Shown piece after piece: positions 17,956 to 26,983 of a DNA stretch of 64,000 bases. The position numbers and the translations under genes are program-made. This stretch comes from DSXF01 sp964387495 (GTDB lineage: Bacteria; Chloroflexota; Anaerolineae; Anaerolineales; Villigracilaceae), in NCBI GenBank assembly GCA_964387495.1, contig CAYLXB010000004.1:1-64000 (forward strand), written 5' to 3'. How positions within the stretch are numbered: position 1 is the stretch's first letter; each line of letters starts with the position of its first letter. The notes under the pieces are model-generated. The model searched no databases, was not told the origin of the DNA, and was given only the letters and a program-made list of their open reading frames with translations.

Positions 17956-18438
17956 TTACTCGCCGAAGTCCACTTTCGCCTTCGAGAAGAATTCTGCAGC
18001 ATCTTCCATCCATTCCGGCCAGTCGGCAAACCAGGATGCCACCCTCACGTCACGGATACGTTCGGAAATGGGGATGTATGGTTTCAAATCCAGCAGGGGG
18101 GTGCCATCGAAAGCGTCTATCCACGGCAGGGTCACCAATCCCCTATCTTCGTCCACATCGAGAATGGGGCAGGTGGTCACGGCAATGGGGTTGGGTCGGT
18201 ACTCTGACCGGCAGGCAAAGACCCCCGCTGTGGTACCGCGCGCATACGGCAGTTCACATTGTACTCCATTGCGGTCTTCAGGTGTGTCATGCTGGTCAGC
18301 CCACCAAAAAACCAGTACATGACTGAATTGGTCGAGTTGGCGCAGTCCAGGGCGGTAGGGAGGCAAAAGCTCCAATGCCGCGCCCTGACCGGAGGCGTAA
18401 ATAACGCCGATTGGTTTGATCTCATAGCTATCTTTCAT
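17956..18438 (-). CDS. TsaA/TrmO-like tRNA methyltransferase
   Basis: A 160-residue TsaA-like beta-barrel protein. The family includes TrmO, which methylates N6-threonylcarbamoyladenosine at position 37 of tRNA using SAM. Visible markers are IKPIGVIYA at the N-terminus, LDQFSHVLVFWWADQHD, and the SAM-site segment RPNPIAVTTCPI. Another fold line is DAFDGTPLLDLKPYIP. Start chosen at 18438 because AAGGAGC precedes this ATG. TrmO proteins are often longer (about 230 residues), so a different methylation target is possible. Confidence 0.82.
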   Translation of the reverse strand: MKDSYEIKPIGVIYASGQGAALELLPPYRPGLRQLDQFSHVLVFWWADQHDTPEDRNGVQCELPYARGTTAGVFACRSEYRPNPIAVTTCPILDVDEDRGLVTLPWIDAFDGTPLLDLKPYIPISERIRDVRVASWFADWPEWMEDAAEFFSKAKVDFGE

Positions 18439-18582
18439 GGGTTTGCTCCTTTTGAGAAATATACCAGCAGGATACAACCACTTGGATCAAAATACTCGAC
18501 TCTGCTTGCGCGTTCTGGATATGCGGGCGGTTATTTTTCTATCAGCCTTGACGATTCTTGCTCTTACCGGGACAGAATCGGC

Positions 18583-18588
18583 TATAAT
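18583..18588 (+). promoter_or_regulatory. -10 element upstream of the E1-E2 operon
   Basis: A perfect TATAAT lies 42 nt before the E1 start codon. Candidate -35 sequences (TTGCTC at 18558) have a long 19-nt spacing, so only the -10 is called with any confidence. Confidence 0.45.
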
Positions 18589-18629
18589 ACAATTTGGAGT
18601 GAATATGCCCAAATAAGTTGGAGTTGCAA

Positions 18630-21050
18630 ATGCCAAAGGAACAAAATCCATCACTGCCCCTTGCCTCTGAAGAAATCCTGAACGATTACCGCCTGGCGGT
18701 CCGCTCGCGGCAGGTGTCCGTCATTGGCCGCCGCGAGGTCCTTTCGGGCAAAGCCAAATTCGGCATTTTTGGCGATGGTAAGGAAGTGCCGCAGCTGGCG
18801 ATTGCTCGCGCCTTCCAGAAAGGCGACTGGCGTTCCGGTTACTACCGTGACCAGACCTGGGTGCATGCCCTTGGCGTGTTGGATGTCCAGGCCTATTTTG
18901 CCCAACTCTATGCCCATACAGATGTAGATGCCGACCCGGCCACTGCCGGTCGTTCGATGGTTGGGCATTTCGTCTCACGCTTTATCAATCCCAATGGTAC
19001 TTGGAAAGACCAGACGGAAATGTACAATATTGCCGCGGATGTCTCTCCGACCGCCGCGCAAATGCCGCGCCTGGTGGGGTTGGCCTATGCCTCCGTGCTT
19101 TACCGACATTCTGCTGAACTCAAACCCTTTGACAAATTCTCGAAGAACGGCAACGAAGTCGCCTGGGCCACCATCGGCAACGCCTCCACCGCCGAAGGGA
19201 TGTTCTGGGAGGCGGTCAATGCCATTGGCGTCCTGCATGCTCCGGCGGTCATCACCGTGTTTGACGATGGCTATGGTATCTCGGTTCCCAACCAGTTCCA
19301 GATGGTCAAGGAAAATATCGGCGCCATCCTGAAAGGCTTTCAGCGAGATCCCTGCCCGGCGGAGATCTGTGAACGCGGCTACGATCTGTACTCTGTCCGT
19401 GCCTGGGATTACCCGGCCTTACTCGAAACGTATGCCACTGCGGCGGATGTTGCCCGCCAGTACCATATCCCGGCCCTGGTGCATGTCACCGAGGTCACCC
19501 AGCCGCAGGGTCATTCCACCTCCGGATCGCACGAACGCTATAAGTCCTCCCAGCGCCTTGCCTGGGAAGCCGAATGGGACTGCATCCGCAAATTCAAAGA
19601 GTGGATCATTACCCGGGGGATTGCGGATGAGGCTGTACTTGCACAAGTAGAGGAGGAAGAGCGGGTATATGTGGAAGATGCCCGCAAAAAAGCCTGGGAA
19701 GCCTACCAGTCGCCGCTCTTGCGCGAGCGCGATGATGTTTTATCCCTCCTCACGCAAACAGCCGGAACATCCTCCCATGCTGCCGGGCTGGAACAGATCC
19801 GCCTCCGCCTGGAGGCGATCCCCAACCCGGTCCGCAAGGATATGGTCACTGCGGTCCACGAGGCGCTGGTTTTGTCACGAGACGAATCATCCGCCGCTCG
19901 GCAGGCACTGGAAACCTGGTGTCTCTCGCTGGAGCCTGTACAGGCAGACCGTTACGACAGTTTTCTCACTTCCCCCCTCCCGGATTCCGCCGTGCATGTC
20001 CCGGAAGTCAAACCGGTCTATGCGCCGGATGCCCCGCTGGTGATGGGTTTTGAGGTCATCAATGCCGCCTTCGATGCCGCCCTAGCCCGTGAACCTCGCC
20101 TGCTGGCCTTTGGTGAGGATGTCGGCAAGCTGGGCGATGTCAACCAGGGCTTTCGCGGCCTGCAGGAGAAATACGGTGCCCTGCGCGTTATTGATACGGG
20201 CATCCGAGAGGCGACCATCCTCGGACAGGCTATTGGCCTGGCAATGCGCGGTCTGCGCCCGGTTGCCGAGATCCAGTACCTGGACTACCTGCTCTATGCT
20301 CTCCAGTTGATGTCGGATGATCTCGCCACTCTGCTCTGGCGTACCAAGGGCGGGCAGAAGGCGCCGGTCATTGTGCGCACACGCGGCCACCGCCTTGAGG
20401 GCATCTGGCATTCTGGCTCGCCCATGGCAGGCATCATCAATCTTGTGCGCGGTATGCACGTGCTGGTGCCACGCGATATGACCCGCGCCGCCGGTTTTTA
20501 CAACACCTTGCTCAAGTCCGATGAACCTGCCATCGTAGTCGAGGTGCTCAATGGTTACCGGGTTAAAGAGCGCTTGCCAGAGAACATTGGTGAACTGACC
20601 GTTCCCCTGGGCATCCCGGAGATCCTGCGCGCTGGCAAAGATGCCACCATTGTCACCTACGGCGCCTGTGCGCGCATTGCGTTGGAAGCAGCTGAAAAGC
20701 TGGCCGGTGTTGGCATCGAGGCTGAGGTCATTGATGTGCAGTCTCTGCTGCCGTTCGACTTGCAGGGCAGGATCGTTGCATCGCTCAAGAAGACCTCCCG
20801 CGTCCTGTTTGTGGATGAGGATGTGCCCGGCGGGACAACGGCCTATATGCTGCGTGAAGTGTTGGAAGTGCAGGACGGCTACCAGTGGCTGGACTCGGCT
20901 CCCCGCACCCTGCCCGGCAAAGCTCACCGCCCTGCCTACGGCACCGACGGCGATTACTGGTCCAAGCCCAACATGGAAGGTATCTTTGACGCCGTATATA
21001 TGCTGATGCATGAGGCTGATCCGGCAAAGTATGCTGCCATCGTTCGATAA
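18630..21050 (+). CDS. 2-oxoacid dehydrogenase E1, fused alpha and beta subunits
   Basis: An 806-residue fusion. The N-terminal ~420 residues are an E1-alpha thiamine-diphosphate subunit (NASTAEGMFWEAVN; FDDGYGISVPNQ). The last ~340 residues are the E1-beta transketolase-type subunit (FGEDVGKLGDVNQGFRGL; DTGIREATILGQAIG). It decarboxylates a 2-oxoacid and passes the acyl group to the E2 encoded 37 nt downstream. The fused form is known in several bacterial lineages for branched-chain or acetoin/pyruvate-type complexes; the exact substrate is open. I start at the ATG 18630 with GGAG six bases upstream rather than a TTG 12 nt earlier. No E3 gene is in the window. Confidence 0.9.
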   Translation: MPKEQNPSLPLASEEILNDYRLAVRSRQVSVIGRREVLSGKAKFGIFGDGKEVPQLAIARAFQKGDWRSGYYRDQTWVHALGVLDVQAYFAQLYAHTDVDADPATAGRSMVGHFVSRFINPNGTWKDQTEMYNIAADVSPTAAQMPRLVGLAYASVLYRHSAELKPFDKFSKNGNEVAWATIGNASTAEGMFWEAVNAIGVLHAPAVITVFDDGYGISVPNQFQMVKENIGAILKGFQRDPCPAEICERGYDLYSVRAWDYPALLETYATAADVARQYHIPALVHVTEVTQPQGHSTSGSHERYKSSQRLAWEAEWDCIRKFKEWIITRGIADEAVLAQVEEEERVYVEDARKKAWEAYQSPLLRERDDVLSLLTQTAGTSSHAAGLEQIRLRLEAIPNPVRKDMVTAVHEALVLSRDESSAARQALETWCLSLEPVQADRYDSFLTSPLPDSAVHVPEVKPVYAPDAPLVMGFEVINAAFDAALAREPRLLAFGEDVGKLGDVNQGFRGLQEKYGALRVIDTGIREATILGQAIGLAMRGLRPVAEIQYLDYLLYALQLMSDDLATLLWRTKGGQKAPVIVRTRGHRLEGIWHSGSPMAGIINLVRGMHVLVPRDMTRAAGFYNTLLKSDEPAIVVEVLNGYRVKERLPENIGELTVPLGIPEILRAGKDATIVTYGACARIALEAAEKLAGVGIEAEVIDVQSLLPFDLQGRIVASLKKTSRVLFVDEDVPGGTTAYMLREVLEVQDGYQWLDSAPRTLPGKAHRPAYGTDGDYWSKPNMEGIFDAVYMLMHEADPAKYAAIVR

Positions 21051-21087
21051 CTGACCCCTGCTCATTGATCATTACCCCGGAGGAAAC

Positions 21088-22362
21088 ATGCCTGTCAAAG
21101 TCCTCGTTCCTCGTCTTGGTGAAGGCGTAGACGAACTTACCCTTGTCAAATGGTTGAAAAAAGAGGGCGACCCGGTCAACGAATTGGAGCCGCTCCTGGA
21201 AGTGGAAACCGACAAGGTGGTGACCGAGATCCCCAGTCCGGCAAGCGGGACCCTTCTCAAGATCATGGTTCCAGAAAATACTCCTGCTGGCGTGGGGACT
21301 CTGATCGCATGGATTGGACAGCCGGAAGAAAGCGCCTCGCTGCCAGGCCTTTCCGCTGTTCCTGAGCCCGCCTCGGAATCTGTGGCGCCTGTTTCAGAAA
21401 TTCAGCCCGCCGTCAATCCTCTCCCCTCCACAGTGCACACCGGCTCGGGCTTTCTTTCCCCCCTGGTGCGCAAATTGGCTGCCGAACACAACCTGGAATT
21501 GTCAAAAATCATGGGCACAGGGTTGGGAGGCCGGATCACCAAACAAGATGTGCTGGCATATCTTGCTCATCCGCCATCTCCAATTCCTGCCAGCGCCCCC
21601 GTCCCTGGGAAACATGACGCCGGGTTACATACCACGGAAACACTTGGCGCCGGGACACGTGACATGGATGGTGAATCGCTTATTTTCCACACCAGTATGC
21701 GCCGCTCGATTGCCGAACACATGCTGGCCAGCAAAAAGACTTCCCCGCACGTATTGACCGTCATGGAAGTGGATCTGTCGCGGGTCCTTGTCCACCGGGC
21801 AGCAAACCGGGAAACCTTCTCACGCGATGGTGTTAACCTGACCCTCACGGCTTACTTTATCGCTGCGATTGTTGCCGGCTTGAAAGCCCAGCCGCTGGCC
21901 AACTCCTCCTGGACGGATGAGGGTATTCTGGTACATAAGGCGATCAATATTGGAATGGCTGTCGCGTTGGGGGATGCTGGCTTGATTGTGCCGGTGATTA
22001 AACACGCCGATGGTTTGTCGCTTCTGGGGATTGCCCGCTCTGTGAACGACCTGGCTTACCGGGCACGCGAACATAAACTCCAGCCGGAGGAGGTGCGCGG
22101 TGGAACGTTCACGCTTACCAACCATGGCACAGGCGGCTCGCTGTTTGCCATGCCAATCATTAACCAGCCACAGGCTGGTATTCTGGGGGTTGGGACGATG
22201 CAGAAGCGAGTTATAGCCGTGACCGACACTGATGGAAATGATCTGATTGCAATCCGCCCAATGGTTTATCTGTCCTTTGTCTTTGATCATCGTATTTTGG
22301 ATGGGGCCAGTGCAGACGCGTTCTTGCTGCAACTCAAGCAGACGCTGGATAACTGGGAGTGA
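21088..22362 (+). CDS. Dihydrolipoamide acyltransferase (E2)
   Basis: A 424-residue E2. A lipoyl domain (residues 1-78) contains the lipoylation lysine in EVETDKVVTEIP. A proline/serine-rich linker leads to a peripheral-subunit-binding domain (about 124-162, FLSPLVRKLAAEHN). The catalytic acyltransferase domain (about 205-424) contains the active-site motif DHRILDG near the end. It receives the acyl group from the fused E1 and transfers it to CoA. The gene ends inside a strong terminator hairpin. Whether the complex handles branched-chain 2-oxoacids, pyruvate or acetoin cannot be decided from these motifs. Confidence 0.92.
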   Translation: MPVKVLVPRLGEGVDELTLVKWLKKEGDPVNELEPLLEVETDKVVTEIPSPASGTLLKIMVPENTPAGVGTLIAWIGQPEESASLPGLSAVPEPASESVAPVSEIQPAVNPLPSTVHTGSGFLSPLVRKLAAEHNLELSKIMGTGLGGRITKQDVLAYLAHPPSPIPASAPVPGKHDAGLHTTETLGAGTRDMDGESLIFHTSMRRSIAEHMLASKKTSPHVLTVMEVDLSRVLVHRAANRETFSRDGVNLTLTAYFIAAIVAGLKAQPLANSSWTDEGILVHKAINIGMAVALGDAGLIVPVIKHADGLSLLGIARSVNDLAYRAREHKLQPEEVRGGTFTLTNHGTGGSLFAMPIINQPQAGILGVGTMQKRVIAVTDTDGNDLIAIRPMVYLSFVFDHRILDGASADAFLLQLKQTLDNWE

Positions 22363-22403
22363 TAAAACAAGCAGCCCCGGTGAGCGGGGCTGCTTGTTTT
22401 ATC
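22361..22403. terminator. Bidirectional terminator between E2 and pyrH
   Basis: A perfect 18-bp inverted repeat (22361-22378 with 22386-22403, 7-nt loop) has an AAAACAAG/CTTGTTTT base. U-runs appear on either strand, so it can end both the E2 transcript and the convergent pyrH transcript. Confidence 0.92.
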
Positions 22404-22419
22404 ATCATATTACCTGCCG

Positions 22420-23136
22420 CTACCCGCTGACCAACGTTCCCACCGGCTCGCCGCGCAAGGCGCGGTGCAGTGCACTCTCATCCCACAAGTTGAGGACCAG
22501 GATGGGCAGGTTGTTTTCCATACACAGTGAAACGGCGGTGCTGTCCATCACTTCCAGGCGTCGGTTGAGCACTTCGATGTAACTTAATTTGTCGAACTTC
22601 TTGGCGTGCGAGTTGTGTTTAGGGTCAGAGTCGTACACGCCGTCGACTTTGGTGGCCTTGATCAATACATCTGCATCTATTTCCATTGCGCGCAGGGCCG
22701 CAGCGGTATCGGTCGAGAAATATGGATTGCCCGTGCCGGCGCTGAATATCACAACCCGCCCTTTTTCCAGGTGACGGATGGCGCGGCGGCGGATATAAGG
22801 TTCGGCAACGGTGCGCATCTCGATGGCTGATTGGACGCGGGTCATCACGCCTTCACGTTCCAGGGCATCCATCAGGGCCAGCGCATTCATGACCGTGCCG
22901 AGCATGCCCATATAATCAGCAGTGGCTCGATCCATGCCCCGATCCAATCCCTGCTTGCCGCGCCAGAGGTTGCCAGCCCCGATTACCAGCGCCATTTCCA
23001 CGCCCGTTTTGGCTACTTCGCCTACCCGGCGGGCAATCGATTCGGCCTGGGCGGGGTCAATCCCAAAACCCGAAGCGCCGGACATGGCTTCTCCGCTTAA
23101 TTTCAGCAAGATGCGTCGATATTTCAGATCACTCAT
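22420..23136 (-). CDS. pyrH: UMP kinase
   Basis: A 238-residue UMP kinase, which phosphorylates UMP to UDP in pyrimidine nucleotide synthesis. Motifs: LLKLSGEAMSG at the N-terminus, VIGAGNLWRG, DRATADYMGMLGTVMNALAL, and the C-terminal KKFDKLSYIEVL. The ATG at 23136 follows AAGGAGAG; six upstream in-frame codons lack a site. It is the third gene of the common rpsB-tsf-pyrH order, but frr, its usual follower, is absent here. Confidence 0.95.
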   Translation of the reverse strand: MSDLKYRRILLKLSGEAMSGASGFGIDPAQAESIARRVGEVAKTGVEMALVIGAGNLWRGKQGLDRGMDRATADYMGMLGTVMNALALMDALEREGVMTRVQSAIEMRTVAEPYIRRRAIRHLEKGRVVIFSAGTGNPYFSTDTAAALRAMEIDADVLIKATKVDGVYDSDPKHNSHAKKFDKLSYIEVLNRRLEVMDSTAVSLCMENNLPILVLNLWDESALHRALRGEPVGTLVSG

Positions 23137-23162
23137 TATCTCTCCTTCGCGCATACTTCAGA

Positions 23163-23192
23163 AAAAAGGCCAACCAGAAGGTTGGCCTTTTT
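23163..23192 (-). terminator. Hairpin between tsf and pyrH
   Basis: A 13-bp perfect inverted repeat (23163-23175 with 23180-23192, loop AGAA) is followed on the minus strand by six Ts. As an intrinsic terminator it would separate rpsB-tsf from pyrH or allow partial read-through. Confidence 0.85.
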
Positions 23193-23196
23193 AATC

Positions 23197-23802
23197 TTAT
23201 TCCTCGAGCCTTTCACCGAGTTCCCAGCGTTGGAAGCGCCGGATAACGATATTCTCACCGCTGGCAGCAACCTGGTCCAGCAGGATTTTTTCGATGGGGG
23301 TTTTCTCATCACGGATGTGCAATTGGCGCATCAGGCAGACTTCATCTTTAAATTTTTCCACGCGGCCTTCCGCGATACGTTCAAGCATGTTCTCAGGCTT
23401 GCCTTCTTCGCGGGCACGTGCCTTGGCAATTTCAACCTCGTGCGCCAGTACTTCAGCAGGGATCTCTTCTGCTTTGACGTAGCGCGGTGCCCCGGCGGCA
23501 ATCTGCAGCGCAATTTCGTGCGCGAATTTACGGAAGCCCTCCGAGCGGGCAACAAAATCGGTCTCACAATTGACCTCGACCATGACACCAACACGTCCGT
23601 TACCGTGGGAGTACAACTCCACAACGCCCTGGGAGGCTTCCCGGTCGGCGCGCTTGGCGGCAGTGGCCATGCCCTTCTCGCGCAGAAAATCTACAGCCTT
23701 CTGAAAGTCGCCATTGGATGATTCCAGCGCCTTGCGGCAGTCCAGAATGCCCACGCCGGTGGCAGCGCGCAGTTCTTTGATCATTTCAGTGGTGATTTGC
23801 AT
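23197..23802 (-). CDS. tsf: Elongation factor Ts
   Basis: A 201-residue EF-Ts, the guanine-nucleotide exchange factor for EF-Tu. The N-terminal UBA-like domain has TGVGILDCRKALE and the core has NCETDFVARSEGF. The protein is short (a single core domain, like Thermus EF-Ts) compared with ~280 residues in E. coli. It lies one base after rpsB, consistent with co-transcription, and a terminator follows it. Confidence 0.96.
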   Translation of the reverse strand: MQITTEMIKELRAATGVGILDCRKALESSNGDFQKAVDFLREKGMATAAKRADREASQGVVELYSHGNGRVGVMVEVNCETDFVARSEGFRKFAHEIALQIAAGAPRYVKAEEIPAEVLAHEVEIAKARAREEGKPENMLERIAEGRVEKFKDEVCLMRQLHIRDEKTPIEKILLDQVAASGENIVIRRFQRWELGERLEE

Positions 23803-23803
23803 C

Positions 23804-24739
23804 TTATTCTTCCTCAGCCTTTGGCTCTTCGGCGATTTCTTGCGGGCCAGCGCCCGTTTCCTCGGCGATGTTATCGGTCACCGGTTCGCCTGCCTCAACT
23901 TCTTCCGTGGAACGGCTCAGCTTGGCCAGGGTGGCAGTGCCAAGCAGGGCGTCATCTTCCAGTTCCTCATCCTCGTCCATTGGGCGGACTGGCCTGCGGA
24001 TCGCAGCCGGGACCGCCGCAGGAGTGGCTTCGGTCTCTTCGACTCCTTCGTCCTTGCGCATCGCTTTTCCTTCTAATACGGCATCGGCCATCTTTCCTAC
24101 CAGCAGTTTGATGGCGCGAATGGCATCGTCATTGGATGGAATCACGTAGTCGATGTCACGCGGGTTGCAGTTCGTATCCACCATGGCTACGATCGGGATT
24201 TCCAGCAGGCTGGCTTCATGGACGGCGCCCTCTTCCCGGCCTACATCGACGATGAAGAGCAAGTCAGGCAGTTGTTTCATTGACCGCACACCGGAGAGGC
24301 GGGTTTTGAGACGAGTAACTTCACGTCCGATGAGCAGCCCCTCTTTCTTGGTCAGGCGGCTCAGTTCACCGGTCTCGCCCATCTGTTCCATGTGGTCGAG
24401 CCGCTGGATGCGCTGGAACATCGTGTTCCAGTTGGTCAGCATGCCGCCCATCCAACGTTCGGTAACGTAGGGCATTCCGCAGCGGGTGGCCTCTTCAGAA
24501 ATTGTCTCTTGCGCCTGGCGTTTTGTACCGACAAACAGCACAACCCCGCCGCCTGCCACCGTATCCCGCACCACTGCATATGCCTGGTTGAGCAGTTTGA
24601 CAGTTTGCTGCAGGTCAATAATATGAATACCGTTCCGCTCTGTGAAGATGTACGGCTTCATGTGTGGGTCCCACTTGTTTGTGCGGTGCCCAAAGTGCAC
24701 ACCGCTCTCAAGCAGGGCCTTCATAGAAATGACGGCCAT
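23804..24739 (-). CDS. rpsB: 30S ribosomal protein S2
   Basis: A 311-residue S2 protein. Core signatures are LLESGVHFGHRTNKWDP at the N-terminus, KLLNQAYAVVRDTVAGGG and PDLLFIVDVGREEGAVHEA. The last ~70 residues form an acidic, low-complexity extension (about residues 240-311) not needed for the S2 fold. The start is at 24739, after AAGGAGG; the frame remains open for 76 more codons upstream, but that stretch lacks S2 features and is probably leader. Confidence 0.95.
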   Translation of the reverse strand: MAVISMKALLESGVHFGHRTNKWDPHMKPYIFTERNGIHIIDLQQTVKLLNQAYAVVRDTVAGGGVVLFVGTKRQAQETISEEATRCGMPYVTERWMGGMLTNWNTMFQRIQRLDHMEQMGETGELSRLTKKEGLLIGREVTRLKTRLSGVRSMKQLPDLLFIVDVGREEGAVHEASLLEIPIVAMVDTNCNPRDIDYVIPSNDDAIRAIKLLVGKMADAVLEGKAMRKDEGVEETEATPAAVPAAIRRPVRPMDEDEELEDDALLGTATLAKLSRSTEEVEAGEPVTDNIAEETGAGPQEIAEEPKAEEE

Positions 24740-24904
24740 GGTAGGAAACCTCCTTCGCGTTTGGCCTCCGTCTCCTTCATCCCCGCCGGCGACTGCGTCC
24801 ATCAGGTCCGCAGCACGCACCGGCAGGTCCAGAGACGTGTGTGATTGGGACATTGCATGCCTGCCCCGGGCAAAATGGCTTCCATTCGTGCCGGAAGCGG
24901 CGGG

Positions 24905-24913
24905 ATTATACCA
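24905..24913 (-). promoter_or_regulatory. Extended -10 promoter upstream of rpsB
   Basis: On the minus strand this reads TGGTATAAT, a perfect extended -10. It lies about 165 nt before the rpsB start codon and implies a long 5' leader, which is common where S2 regulates its own operon. No standard -35 is evident. Confidence 0.5.
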
Positions 24914-24957
24914 TACAAATGGGGTTCTTGCCTGCCGGTGGGAAAGCATTTTGTTAA

Positions 24958-24994
24958 AAAGACACACCCTGTCTGATCCTCAGGGTGCGTCTTT
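24958..24994 (-). terminator. Terminator after the DUF2917 gene
   Basis: A 14-nt inverted repeat with one mismatch (24958-24971 with 24981-24994) is followed on the minus strand by TTTTT. It ends the DUF2917 transcript ahead of the rpsB promoter. Confidence 0.85.
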
Positions 24995-25044
24995 GTAGTC
25001 CGAGCGCCCATGTACACTCGGAGGAGAAAGAGTCTGAGTATGTC

Positions 25045-25275
25045 TTACAGCACACGGACGGTGGCGTCGCGCATGGCTTCCACCAGCACATTGCCGCGTT
25101 TGACTTTATCGAAGCGCTCGCCGGCCAGCAGGATATAGTCACGCCGGTCATTGGTCTGGGTGAGCCACAGAATCCCTTTTTCACAGACGATGGTCGTGCC
25201 GGGTTTGCAGTGGGTGATGCGTTCAACGCCGCGTCGGCGGAGTTCGACAATTGAGTTTTTCAAAGTTGCGTTCAT
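25045..25275 (-). CDS. DUF2917 family protein
   Basis: A 76-residue protein matching DUF2917: a small beta-rich domain with GTTIVCEKGILWLTQ followed by DYILLAGERFDKVKRGNVLVEAM, resembling a cupin-like half-barrel. Its function is unknown. The ATG at 25275 follows GGAGG. It is a single gene between its own terminator and the MocR promoter region, divergent from the MocR regulator; the shared intergenic segment leaves open a regulatory link. Confidence 0.8.
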   Translation of the reverse strand: MNATLKNSIVELRRRGVERITHCKPGTTIVCEKGILWLTQTNDRRDYILLAGERFDKVKRGNVLVEAMRDATVRVL

Positions 25276-25364
25276 TCTTACCTCCAAAGTAGTTGGACAA
25301 TAACCTTGTTTACGACCTTATTTTCCCTGAATCGACCAAAAAAGTACAGATGCAGATTTTTCAA

Positions 25365-25392
25365 TTGTAACCATAACAGTTTGGAGTATAAT
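25365..25392 (+). promoter_or_regulatory. Promoter of the MocR-type regulator
   Basis: TTGTAA (25365-25370), a 16-nt spacer and TATAAT (25387-25392). Repeated motifs thread the core promoter, suggesting autoregulation. Confidence 0.6.
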
Positions 25393-25427
25393 AAACTGTA
25401 CTGGTCAAAATCGGACAAACTGTGTAC
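25376..25427. promoter_or_regulatory. ACAGTTT/AAACTGT repeat cluster, candidate MocR operator
   Basis: ACAGTTT (25376-25382) and AAACTGTAC (25393-25401) form an inverted repeat around the -10. A second AAACTGTGTAC at 25417-25427 repeats the right arm in direct orientation 24 nt on. Mixed inverted and direct repeats next to their own gene are typical of GntR/MocR sites. Confidence 0.55.
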
Positions 25428-25435
25428 CAATTCCA

Positions 25436-26875
25436 ATGACGAAAATCATGGTCTCCAATAAACTTCTCTATGAAAAACTTGCCGATCACCTGGCTGGGTT
25501 GATCGAGCGGGGCACTTACCGTCCCGGACAGCGCATTCCATCCGTCCGGGAGATGAGCCGCCGGCAGGCGGTCAGCATCAGTACCGTCCTGCAGGCCTAC
25601 CTGATCCTGGAAAATCGAGGATTGATCGAGGTGCGCCCTCAGTCGGGGTACTATGTCTGCCCGCCGTCCAAAAACAGCCTGCCTGAACCCGAAATTTCAG
25701 CACCCGGACCGGACCCCAGCCGGGTCAGTCTGCAGGAATTGATCCTCATGGTTCTGCGGGATACGCTCAACCCTGATCTGGCACACCTGGGCGCAGCCTT
25801 GCCGAATATCGAATTGCTGCCGGTGGAAAAGATCAATCAGATTATTGCCTCCCTGTCCCGCCGCGCCGGCAAGGAACTGCATGAATATCAGTTTCCTCCG
25901 GGGCTGGATGAACTGCGCATTCAGATCGCCCAGCGGGCGGCTGCGCACGGTTGCGGGCTCTCCCCGAATGATATTGTCATCACCTCGGGGGGCAACGAGG
26001 CCATTGACCTCTGCCTCCGTGTTGTTTGCAGGCCGGGTGATATCGTGGCTATTGAGACCCCCATGTATTTTGGTACCTTGCAGGCTCTGGAAGTGCACGG
26101 ACTGCGGGCATTGGAAATCCCGACACACCCTCGCGAAGGGATCAGCCTTGAAGCCCTTCAGTTTGCGATTGAACACAATTCCATCCGGGCAGTGCTGGTG
26201 ATCTCGAATTTCAATAACCCGTTGGGAAGTTGTATCCCGAATGAAAAAAAAGAGGAGTTGGTGCGCATGCTGGCCCGTTATGAGATCCCGCTGATCGAGA
26301 ACGATGTCTCCGGCGAGATCTATTTCACTGAAAAGCGCCCCATGGTTGCCAAAGCCTTCGACCGCAAAGGCCTGGTCATGTTATGTTCGTCCTTCTCGAA
26401 AGATATCAGCCCGGCACTGCGCGTTGGCTGGGCAGCGGCCGGGCGTTACCAGGCCCAGGTGGAGTGGTTGAAGTTCACTGCCACCGGCGCTGCCACGGCT
26501 ACCCTGCCGCAGATGACGGTGGCGCGCTTCCTGGAAAATGGCGGTTATGATGCACACCTGCGCCGAATCCGCCGTGAATATGCCCGCAATGTGGCGCTAA
26601 TGTCGCAGGCTGTCATGCGTTATTTCCCCGAAGGCACCCGCGTCACACGTCCATCTGGCGGCTTTGTACTCTGGGTGCAGCTTCCGGACAGGGTTGATTC
26701 CCTCGAGTTGTACAAACTGGCCTTGCGGGGTGGAATTACCCTTACCCCCGGGTATGTCTTTTCACCCACCAACCAGTTCCCAAATTTTATCCGCCTGAAT
26801 GCGGCCGAATGGACCTATGCCACCGAGCGCGCCCTGGAACGGCTGGGAGAGATGGCTGTGGCGCTCGTCCGGTAA
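25436..26875 (+). CDS. MocR-type GntR regulator / PLP aminotransferase-like protein
   Basis: A 479-residue protein with an N-terminal winged helix (about 1-75, RPGQRIPSVREMSRR) fused to a fold-type I aminotransferase domain (about 110-475). The PLP lysine is expected in CSSFSKDISPALRVGW and the upstream NFNNPLGS and ENDVSGEIYF segments are typical. MocR proteins usually act as PLP-sensing activators. It is convergent with two amino-acid-oxidase-like genes. Because the aminotransferase motifs look intact, a catalytic role cannot be excluded. Confidence 0.9.
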   Translation: MTKIMVSNKLLYEKLADHLAGLIERGTYRPGQRIPSVREMSRRQAVSISTVLQAYLILENRGLIEVRPQSGYYVCPPSKNSLPEPEISAPGPDPSRVSLQELILMVLRDTLNPDLAHLGAALPNIELLPVEKINQIIASLSRRAGKELHEYQFPPGLDELRIQIAQRAAAHGCGLSPNDIVITSGGNEAIDLCLRVVCRPGDIVAIETPMYFGTLQALEVHGLRALEIPTHPREGISLEALQFAIEHNSIRAVLVISNFNNPLGSCIPNEKKEELVRMLARYEIPLIENDVSGEIYFTEKRPMVAKAFDRKGLVMLCSSFSKDISPALRVGWAAAGRYQAQVEWLKFTATGAATATLPQMTVARFLENGGYDAHLRRIRREYARNVALMSQAVMRYFPEGTRVTRPSGGFVLWVQLPDRVDSLELYKLALRGGITLTPGYVFSPTNQFPNFIRLNAAEWTYATERALERLGEMAVALVR

Positions 26876-26932
26876 ATGGATTGCCGGGCACTTTGATAAC
26901 GAAAGCAGTGTTGCCAAGGCGTTTTAATCGTG

Positions 26933-26963
26933 AAGGGCTGCCCAACTTTTCGGACAGCCCTTT
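26933..26963. terminator. Bidirectional terminator between convergent genes
   Basis: AAGGGCTGCCC (26933-26943) pairs with the GGACAGCCCTTT arm (26952-26963) with one wobble pair. It lies between the stops of the MocR gene and the convergent oxidoreductase. Confidence 0.75.
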
Positions 26964-26983
26964 GAATTTCTTTTGCAAACAGC

